From the NCBI GenBank assembly GCA_003444085.1, contig DLVL01000120.1, positions 1 to 18,385 of the forward strand: a DNA stretch of 18,385 bases. The letters run 5' to 3'. Below are positions 7,187-12,795 of this stretch, in pieces. Below the pieces are notes generated by a model, which did not search any database, was not told the DNA's origin, and saw only the letters and a program-made list of their open reading frames with translations. The DNA comes from Kosmotogaceae bacterium. GTDB lineage: Bacteria > Thermotogota > Thermotogae > Petrotogales > Kosmotogaceae. Both the position numbers and the translations under genes were made by a program. Numbering within the stretch: position 1 is the stretch's first letter; each line of letters begins with the position of its first letter.

Positions 7187-7973
7187 TCCTGTCTTTTCTC
7201 CAAGACCGTGGGGAGACAAATCCTTGAATGATGTATTTAGTGTTGCATCTGAAGAACCAATTGGTGAGGTCTGGCTCCTTTCTGATATGCCTTCCATGAC
7301 GACTATGCTCAGGTCAGGAGACAATGAAATAGCACCATCTCAAATCATTGAATCCTTTGCAGGAAAACCATTACCTCGCTTCCCGCTGCTGGTGAAGCTC
7401 ATCTCTACGACAAGCTGGTTATCATACCAGGTTCACCCCGACGACGAGATGGCACGAACGGTGGAGAACGAACCCTGGGGCAAGAGTGAATGCTGGTTCT
7501 TTCTAACTGATAGCATAATAGCCGCAGGGCTTAGAAGACCTGATTTTTTTGACTCGAAAACCACGTTCGATGAGAAGTCACTAAATATTCTGCACCCATA
7601 CAAAGGTGATGCCATCTGCATCGAACCAGGACTGGTACATGCAATCGGCCCAAATACAAGACTCATAGAAGTCCAGCAGTCATCTGACCTGACCTACAGA
7701 TTGTTTGACTGGGGAAGAGACCGAAAACTCCATATAGAAAAAGGCAATAAAGCGGTAAAACCTTATCTGGAGCCACATATCTTGAGGAATTGTCGAGAGA
7801 TCAGTAATGACCTATTCTCTGTAGCGATGATAAAACAGGCTTCAGGAACAGGAATAATGCTTACTTTAGAGGAAAGGCCCGTTCTTCGTGTCGTAATCGA
7901 TGACGTAGTTGAGAATGAAGCGGAGTTCATGTGGATCACTCTTGGAGATTATTGGAAAGAGGTGAGCTCTTGA
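7170..7973 (+). CDS. manA: Class I mannose-6-phosphate isomerase
   Basis: A 267-residue zinc enzyme interconverting mannose-6-phosphate and fructose-6-phosphate. The cupin metal ligands are in place: Q87 and H89 in YQVHPDD, E107 in KSECW, and H157 in LVHAIG. PRPWG (11-15), FPLLVKLI and the downstream QQSSDLTYRLFDWGR are typical of the short bacterial type I form. The ATG at 7170 was chosen because GGAGG at 7155-7159 lies 10 nt upstream; the in-frame ATG at 7161 is too close to it, and TTG at 7167 is possible. The 5' end overlaps trmFO by 17 nt. It may supply mannose-6-phosphate for nucleotide sugars or allow growth on mannose; no other mannose genes are nearby. Confidence 0.9.
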   Translation: MVYTADPVFSPRPWGDKSLNDVFSVASEEPIGEVWLLSDMPSMTTMLRSGDNEIAPSQIIESFAGKPLPRFPLLVKLISTTSWLSYQVHPDDEMARTVENEPWGKSECWFFLTDSIIAAGLRRPDFFDSKTTFDEKSLNILHPYKGDAICIEPGLVHAIGPNTRLIEVQQSSDLTYRLFDWGRDRKLHIEKGNKAVKPYLEPHILRNCREISNDLFSVAMIKQASGTGIMLTLEERPVLRVVIDDVVENEAEFMWITLGDYWKEVSS

Positions 7974-9157
7974 AGAAACTCTTTCTGCTTATGACCATTC
8001 TTGCAATTTCGACGTGTTTGTTCCCTATCACCGAAGAAGAACTCACCACTCTCTTGCTTGAAGAAGATTATCACCTCAAACTTGAGCACTTCCTGACGGA
8101 TTCTCCTACAACAAGAGCAGCAATCGCTATAGTTAACGGACTCAGGTATATTGAGACAGTGCGCCCCTATTACAGAATTCGTTTTATTGACAGCTATGAG
8201 CACGTCGAAAGAGAAGAACTGAGTGAGGTCCTGTCAATCGCACTTGAAATAGTGAGAGTCAATGTGCTTGAGTCGACAATAAAGGGTTTAAGACTTCTCG
8301 CAGAGCAGGAGCCTGTTGACCTTCTGGAGGTTATATCATTGCGGGTTCATTTCGCCAACTGGTTGACAACTGGAGCCCCTGAACATGCCAGGACGGCTCT
8401 TGAGAAAGCAGAATCCCTCAGAACAAGGTACCCCACATCATTCTTCCCATATAAGGTGATACTTGTATATCATTCAACATCTGCTTTTGGTGTGCGCGAA
8501 GAGTTCTTAAGAATGAGAGAGCTTGCTTTAGAGAATCTCGAAGGTGACAGTATCCTGGCGGTCATCGTGGAGGGCCTGTACAGGCTGGGAGAATTCGATA
8601 TGGTGATTGATGACTTCTCGCGGATGCAGTCCCCAGAACACCAGAGTACCTTCTATGCCGGGGTTTCCAGTTTCAAAACGGGTGATCACGATTCAGCAGA
8701 GAAGCTTCTAGCAAGTATTGATGACCTCCGTGCAATATCTCCAAGAGATCTTACACTGTTGTTTTTCGTGAGAGGTCAAATTGCTGAAGATAAAGGCGAT
8801 ATTAGCGGCGCCATCGAAATGTACAGCAAATCGGTTCAACACGACTCAAACAACAGGCAGGCCTTGAAGAGGCTGGCACTTGCTTACCTTAAGTCTGATG
8901 AACCTAACAGAGAGACGCTTGCAAGATTCTACCTGGAGCGGAGTAACCTTGAAGACTTTGATCCTGAGGTTGCTCAGGTACTTAGAGAGCTCAGGATAAG
9001 AGTCGTGGGAAGAGTGCTCGTCACTCAGATTCTTCCCTTAGCAGCTGCCGTTGTCATCACTCTGATTGTTGTCGAATACTTTCATAAGAGAAGAAAGAGG
9101 CTAGAAGAGAAGAAAGCACTTGAAGAGAATGGAGATGGTCATGCTGAAGCCAGATGA
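7970..9157 (+). CDS. TPR-like bitopic membrane protein with signal sequence
   Basis: A 395-residue protein from TTG at 7970, which overlaps the manA stop (TTGA) and follows AGAGGTGAG. The N-terminus is a signal peptide (MKKLFLLMTILAISTCLFP). The body is helical, with helix pairs resembling tetratricopeptide repeats, clearest near AEDKGDISGAIEMYSKSVQH followed by NNRQALKRLALAYLKSD. A transmembrane helix (about 350-369) and a basic tail (FHKRRKRLEEKK) close the protein. The predicted topology puts the repeat domain in the periplasm and the C-terminus inside the cell. Cys16 lies near the cleavage region, but the preceding residues (I-S-T) make a poor lipobox. Such repeats usually mediate protein contacts. 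No specific function can be assigned; the downstream BamA makes an envelope role plausible. Confidence 0.7.
   Translation: MKKLFLLMTILAISTCLFPITEEELTTLLLEEDYHLKLEHFLTDSPTTRAAIAIVNGLRYIETVRPYYRIRFIDSYEHVEREELSEVLSIALEIVRVNVLESTIKGLRLLAEQEPVDLLEVISLRVHFANWLTTGAPEHARTALEKAESLRTRYPTSFFPYKVILVYHSTSAFGVREEFLRMRELALENLEGDSILAVIVEGLYRLGEFDMVIDDFSRMQSPEHQSTFYAGVSSFKTGDHDSAEKLLASIDDLRAISPRDLTLLFFVRGQIAEDKGDISGAIEMYSKSVQHDSNNRQALKRLALAYLKSDEPNRETLARFYLERSNLEDFDPEVAQVLRELRIRVVGRVLVTQILPLAAAVVITLIVVEYFHKRRKRLEEKKALEENGDGHAEAR
9131..9134 (+). promoter_or_regulatory. Ribosome-binding site deciding the thyX start
   Basis: GGAG lies 6 nt before the ATG at 9141 and inside the end of the TPR-like gene. Earlier in-frame starts at 9120 (TTG), 9129 and 9135 (ATG) overlap this motif or have none at suitable spacing, so 9141 is preferred. 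Confidence 0.5.
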
Positions 9158-9851
9158 ACTAAAGGTACTGGATAAAGGGTTTGTGAGACTGGTGGAGATG
9201 ATGGGTGATGATTTTTCCCCTGTTCAGGCTGCGCGTGTCAGTACAGGGAAGGGCCTGACGACGCCCGAAAGGGACAGAAGGCTTATATTTTACCTTATGG
9301 AGAACGATCATCATTCTCCTTTTGAGCACATAGTGTTCAAGTTCCATATCAAAGTCCCGATCTTCGTTATGAGGCAACTCGTGAGACATAGAATTGCTTC
9401 CATCAACGAAAGAAGTGGCCGTTACACCGAATTTGAAGAAGACTGGTATACGCCTGAAAGGGTCAGAGAACCGGAGAAAGGGAATATCCAGGGCTCCAGA
9501 TTCAGTGATGATGAAGAGCTCAACCAGAAGTCTCTTGCTTTGATAGAAGAATCGATTTCCAGCTCATACAAGACTTACAGAAGGCTTCTCGGGATGGGCG
9601 TTGCAAGAGAACTCGCAAGGATTGTTCTCCCCACAGCAATGTACACGGAATTCTACTGGACCATAAATGCTAGAAGTCTTATGAATTTCCTCTCTTTGAG
9701 GGCAGATTCACATGCCCAGTATGAAATAAGAGAGTGTGCTGAAGCAATAGCTGAAATCTTCAAGAGAACATGTCCGATGACTTTCGAGGCTTTTGTCAGG
9801 TATCATTACAGCGGGGACATTATCACACGGGGGGATCAAAATGACACTTAA
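9141..9851 (+). CDS. thyX: ThyX, flavin-dependent thymidylate synthase
   Basis: A 236-residue FAD-dependent enzyme that makes dTMP from dUMP using methylene-THF and NADPH, replacing ThyA. The diagnostic ThyX motif RHRX7S is present as RHRIASINERS (82-92). Other family blocks are HHSPFEHIVFKFHI (57-70), ARELARIVLP, and near the C-terminus NARSLMNFLSLRADSHAQYE, which binds dUMP and flavin. The sequence is close in style to Thermotoga maritima ThyX. The ATG at 9141 fits the ribosome-binding site and the family N-terminus (VLDKGFVRLVEMMGDDFS). It overlaps the upstream gene by 17 nt and the downstream gene by 11 nt. Confidence 0.96.
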   Translation: MLKPDELKVLDKGFVRLVEMMGDDFSPVQAARVSTGKGLTTPERDRRLIFYLMENDHHSPFEHIVFKFHIKVPIFVMRQLVRHRIASINERSGRYTEFEEDWYTPERVREPEKGNIQGSRFSDDEELNQKSLALIEESISSSYKTYRRLLGMGVARELARIVLPTAMYTEFYWTINARSLMNFLSLRADSHAQYEIRECAEAIAEIFKRTCPMTFEAFVRYHYSGDIITRGDQNDT

Positions 9852-10200
9852 GGAAGTAGCTGACTTACTTAACTGTAATGTGCTCAGTGGAGAAGATGAC
9901 CTGGACAAGATAGCGGTCGAGTCTGTGGGAGCCTCAGACCTTATGAGCGACGTGCTGGCCTTTGGATCACCGGGGATGCTTCTCATAACGGGATTGAACA
10001 GCCCCCAATGCGTGAGAACTGCAGCAGTTGTTGGTGCGTGTGGGGTCCTGGTTGTTAGAAAGAGAGAGGTCCTTGACAACACTGTCAAACTTGCAAAAGA
10101 CCTCGGAATGCCTCTTTTATACGCCCCGACCTCAATGTACAAAGCGTGTGGAGTGCTGTATTCTCAGAGACTGAAAGACGCGCGAGAATTGAATGGATGA
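9841..10200 (+). CDS. DRTGG-domain-like protein 1
   Basis: A 119-residue cytosolic protein starting at ATG 9841, 6 nt after a run of six G (9829-9834). It has an alpha/beta pattern: a short helix (LKEVADLLNCNVLSG), then VESVGASDLMSDVLAF, a hydrophobic strand (GMLLITG), a helix (CVRTAAVVGACGVLVV) and a final segment ending in MPLLYAPTSMYKACGVLY. This matches the small DRTGG-domain proteins often annotated beside CBS/HATPase proteins in anaerobic bacteria; the literal DRTGG string is absent. The molecular function of these proteins is not established. It overlaps the CBS/ATPase gene by 4 nt (ATGA). Confidence 0.68.
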   Translation: MTLKEVADLLNCNVLSGEDDLDKIAVESVGASDLMSDVLAFGSPGMLLITGLNSPQCVRTAAVVGACGVLVVRKREVLDNTVKLAKDLGMPLLYAPTSMYKACGVLYSQRLKDARELNG

Positions 10201-11198
10201 TGCAGCCCACTACTGACAAGAGCTCCATAGACTCACTGCTCGAAAAGCTTGGAGAGTACTTTGCAGACATGCCTGCGTCTGAGTTGATGAACCCGAATGT
10301 ACTCACAATGTCCAAGGATCGGACTCTCTGGCATACAAAAGAGCTCATGAGGATCCGGAAGATTTCTGGTGTGCCTATTGTGGATCAGAAAAGAAGACTC
10401 ATTGGCCTTGTTAGCATCGAGGACATCATTGTTGCTCTTGAGAATGAGTTAATAGGCGAGCGCATTGAAAAGCATATGACCAGAAGAGTGGTTACCGTCG
10501 CTCCGGATGAAACGCTTACTTCGGTAGTTGCAAAGTTCAACAGGTATCGTTTTGGACGGTTCCCTGTAGTGAACTCCGAGGGTACTCTTCTTGGAATAAT
10601 CACCAAGAAAGATATCATCGGAGCGATTTTGGAGCGTTTCAGACTGATGTACGTTCACGATGAGAGACGAAAGAGCGCTCTGGAAGGAACAACAGAATGG
10701 TTTGAAAAATCTCTGATAAGCGGCGATTATGTAGAAAAGGATTCAGCAAACTTTGCCTTCAATATCGATTACACAGATGTTGACATGGTAGGCATTGGTG
10801 CCGCAGAACTCAAGAAATTCCTTATCGCAAGAGGTCTGGATGAGCAATCGGTAAGAAGGATATCGATCGCCACCTACGAAGCTGAAGTCAATGTGGTAAT
10901 TCACAGTGGAAGCGAAGGGACTATATACTGCTGGATGGAGAACGGTAAGACGGTGAAGGTTCGAGTTGAAGACACCGGGAAAGGTATTGAAAACATCGAG
11001 CAAGCACTCAAAGAAGGTTACTCAACTGCATCTGATCATGTGAGAGAGCTCGGTTTTGGAGCCGGTATGGGGCTTTCGAATATGCGTCGGTGTTCAGACA
11101 AGATGATGGTAATGTCTGAGGTTGGCAAAGGTGTTGTAGTTGAGATGATCTTCGAGATTTCAGGAGGAAAGAAAGATGACAGTGAGCGATCTAACTGA
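10197..11198 (+). CDS. Tandem CBS domain protein with RsbW-like HATPase
   Basis: A 333-residue cytosolic protein. Two CBS units lie at about 24-82 (MNPNVLTMSKDRTL through LIGLVSIEDIIVAL) and 88-146 (MTRRVVTVAPDETL through LLGIITKKDIIGAI), a pair that normally binds adenine nucleotides. A linker leads to a GHKL-type ATPase domain (about 180-322). It shows an N-box (ATYEAEVNVVIHS, 225-237), a G1 box (DTGKGI, 259-264) and a glycine-rich G2 box (GFGAGMGLSNM, 286-296), in the style of the anti-sigma kinases RsbW/SpoIIAB. No histidine phosphoacceptor domain is seen. Start ATG 10197 makes an ATGA overlap; in-frame GTG at 10146 would add 17 residues. A sensor coupling cellular energy state to phosphorylation or partner binding is a reasonable inference. 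Confidence 0.85.
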   Translation: MMQPTTDKSSIDSLLEKLGEYFADMPASELMNPNVLTMSKDRTLWHTKELMRIRKISGVPIVDQKRRLIGLVSIEDIIVALENELIGERIEKHMTRRVVTVAPDETLTSVVAKFNRYRFGRFPVVNSEGTLLGIITKKDIIGAILERFRLMYVHDERRKSALEGTTEWFEKSLISGDYVEKDSANFAFNIDYTDVDMVGIGAAELKKFLIARGLDEQSVRRISIATYEAEVNVVIHSGSEGTIYCWMENGKTVKVRVEDTGKGIENIEQALKEGYSTASDHVRELGFGAGMGLSNMRRCSDKMMVMSEVGKGVVVEMIFEISGGKKDDSERSN

Positions 11199-11511
11199 TA
11201 AGTGCGGTTTCACCCTCGTTGCAGGCAATAGTCTTGAAGCAGAGGTCAATAGTGGATATGTAGGAGACCTCTTGAGTGATGTCATGGGTAATGCACCATC
11301 AAATTGTGTCTGGATGACCGTACAGTCTCATCAGAACATAATAGCAGTGGCCTCAATAGTGAACGCGAGTGTTATCCTGCTTTGCAACGGTCGCTCCTTT
11401 GAAGATGAGACTCTCGAGAAGGCGAAGAGCACTGGGGTAAATCTTATGAAGACCCCGCTTTCATCCTTTGAGGCATGTATGAAACTTTTCGAGGCTGGAT
11501 TTAAGGGATAG
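11176..11511 (+). CDS. DRTGG-domain-like protein 2
   Basis: A 111-residue protein resembling DRTGG-like protein 1 in length and layout. The corresponding blocks are VGDLLSDVMGNAPSN, the strand/helix pair CVWMTVQ and IIAVASIVNASVILLC, and the closing VNLMKTPLSSFEACMKLFEAG. It is therefore a diverged paralog of the gene two positions upstream. ATG 11176 follows a perfect AGGAGG (11162-11167) with 8 nt spacing, and the gene overlaps the CBS/ATPase by 23 nt. Its stop TAG at 11509-11511 directly abuts the GTG of the PHP gene. No catalytic motif is evident. Confidence 0.66.
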   Translation: MTVSDLTDKCGFTLVAGNSLEAEVNSGYVGDLLSDVMGNAPSNCVWMTVQSHQNIIAVASIVNASVILLCNGRSFEDETLEKAKSTGVNLMKTPLSSFEACMKLFEAGFKG

Positions 11512-12252
11512 GTGCGCAAGACTTTGAATGAGTATCACTGTGACTTTCACATACATTCCTGTCTCTCGCCGTGTGCTGATATCACTATGACACCTGGCGT
11601 TGTAGCCAGGAAGCTAAGCGAAAAAGGAGTCGATTGGATCGCCATTACAGACCATAATAGCACCATGAACGCAAGATCTTTCGGAGTGCGCCTGAAAAGA
11701 GAAGGAATAAGAGTCATCCCCGGAATTGAAGTGCATTCATCAGATGATGTTCATGTACTTGGCTATTTCTTCGACCTGGATTCAGCTGAGTCGTTTTCTG
11801 GCTGGCTCTACAAAAAAATCCCTGACGTTTCAGTAGATCCTGAAGTGTTTGGATACCAGATATATGTTAACGAAGAAGACCAGTTCACAGGTATTGAAGA
11901 GAAGTGGCTGGGTCAACCCGTGTCTTTGAATACTTCTCAGGTTATTGATGCTTTGAAGGACGCTGGCGCTCTTGCTGTATATGCACACATTGACAGAAGT
12001 ATGGGGGTTGTATACCAGCTCGGTGGTCTTGGTGAGGACTCATTTCCTGCCGATATCGAGGTGGCCTTTGAGAGAAACTATGAGACTTACAGTGATTGCA
12101 GGCGATACTTCGTGTGGCATTCCTCAGATTCGCATTCCCCCAATACACTTGCACCAGCAATGAAGATCAGGTGTGAAAGCAGAACTCTGCAGAAGCTCAT
12201 AGAGGCTGTTCATTCGTGCGATCGGGAGAGGAAGACAATTATATGGGGCTGA
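11512..12252 (+). CDS. PHP-domain metal-dependent phosphoesterase
   Basis: A 246-residue protein with the full set of PHP metal ligands: H13 and H15 in DFHIHS, D47/H48 in TDHNS, E73 and H75 in GIEVHS, H159 in AHIDR, and D206/H208 in SSDSH. PHP domains form a trinuclear metal site that hydrolyses phosphoesters, ranging from histidinol phosphate to nucleotide 3',5'-bisphosphates and oligonucleotide ends. The TDHN and GIEVH style is that of stand-alone PHP phosphoesterases related to YciV. The substrate is unknown. GTG at 11512 follows AAGGG. In anaerobes similar proteins occur with DRTGG and HATPase genes, as here, so it is likely part of that cassette. Confidence 0.87.
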   Translation: MRKTLNEYHCDFHIHSCLSPCADITMTPGVVARKLSEKGVDWIAITDHNSTMNARSFGVRLKREGIRVIPGIEVHSSDDVHVLGYFFDLDSAESFSGWLYKKIPDVSVDPEVFGYQIYVNEEDQFTGIEEKWLGQPVSLNTSQVIDALKDAGALAVYAHIDRSMGVVYQLGGLGEDSFPADIEVAFERNYETYSDCRRYFVWHSSDSHSPNTLAPAMKIRCESRTLQKLIEAVHSCDRERKTIIWG

Positions 12253-12794
12253 ATACAATCTCTGACCACATTCTTGATATACTGCAGAACTCCATGGACT
12301 CGGGTGCAAAGCATGTTGAGCTAAAAGTAGACGAACAGCCGGGTGAGGTTTTCTATTTCGTCGTCACAGATGATGGCAGAGGCATTGAAGCAGATAAGCT
12401 CAGACTGGTTCTTGATCCCTTCTATACGGAGAAGAAGAAGCAAAAAGTATTCGGTCTGGGGCTGCCGCTACTGAAACATGCAGCTGAAAACACAGGAGGA
12501 AGCTTTTCGATAGAATCTAAACCAGGTGAAGGAACCAAAGTCGAAGCGAAATTCATTTTGTCGAACATTGACTGTCAGCCTGTGGGCAATCTGGCAGATG
12601 TGTTTTTATCTGCTCTCACGATGAAAGACCACGTGAGAGTTGTGATCGAAAGGGTTGTCGGTAGTGAGGGATACTCCATTGACTCGCAAGAGTTACCGAA
12701 TCTCCTGGGAGATGACTATCGCTCAAACCCCTCAAAAATGAAGAAGCTCTACAGCTTTCTTGAAGAAGCTGAGAGATTATCGAGGAGGAACTAG
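12243..12794 (+). CDS. Stand-alone HATPase (GHKL) protein
   Basis: A 183-residue protein made of a histidine-kinase-type ATPase domain with no phosphoacceptor or sensor. It has an N-box HILDILQNSMDSGA (N16), a G1 box TDDGRGIE (42-49), an F-like box LDPFYTEKKK (57-66), a G2 box FGLGLPLLKHAA (70-81) and a G3 box PGEGT (94-98). About 70 further residues form an unrecognised C-terminal extension. ATG 12243 follows GAGAGGA (12226-12232) and overlaps the PHP stop by 10 nt. It resembles the small ATP-binding proteins found in hydrogenase-linked clusters of clostridia and Thermotogota. A role in the same regulatory cassette as the CBS/HATPase protein is inferred from position. Confidence 0.83.
   Translation: MGLNTISDHILDILQNSMDSGAKHVELKVDEQPGEVFYFVVTDDGRGIEADKLRLVLDPFYTEKKKQKVFGLGLPLLKHAAENTGGSFSIESKPGEGTKVEAKFILSNIDCQPVGNLADVFLSALTMKDHVRVVIERVVGSEGYSIDSQELPNLLGDDYRSNPSKMKKLYSFLEEAERLSRRN
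12782..12788 (+). promoter_or_regulatory. Strong ribosome-binding site deciding the bamA start
   Basis: GAGGAGG with 7 nt spacing to GTG 12796. It supports the GTG over the in-frame TTG at 12760, which would put 12 charged residues before the signal peptide. Confidence 0.65.
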
Positions 12795-12795
12795 T

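Noticed and set aside
12760..12795. TTG at 12760 as the bamA start
   Set aside because: It would place 12 charged residues before the signal peptide and overlap the HATPase gene. GAGGAGG with 7 nt spacing points to GTG 12796.
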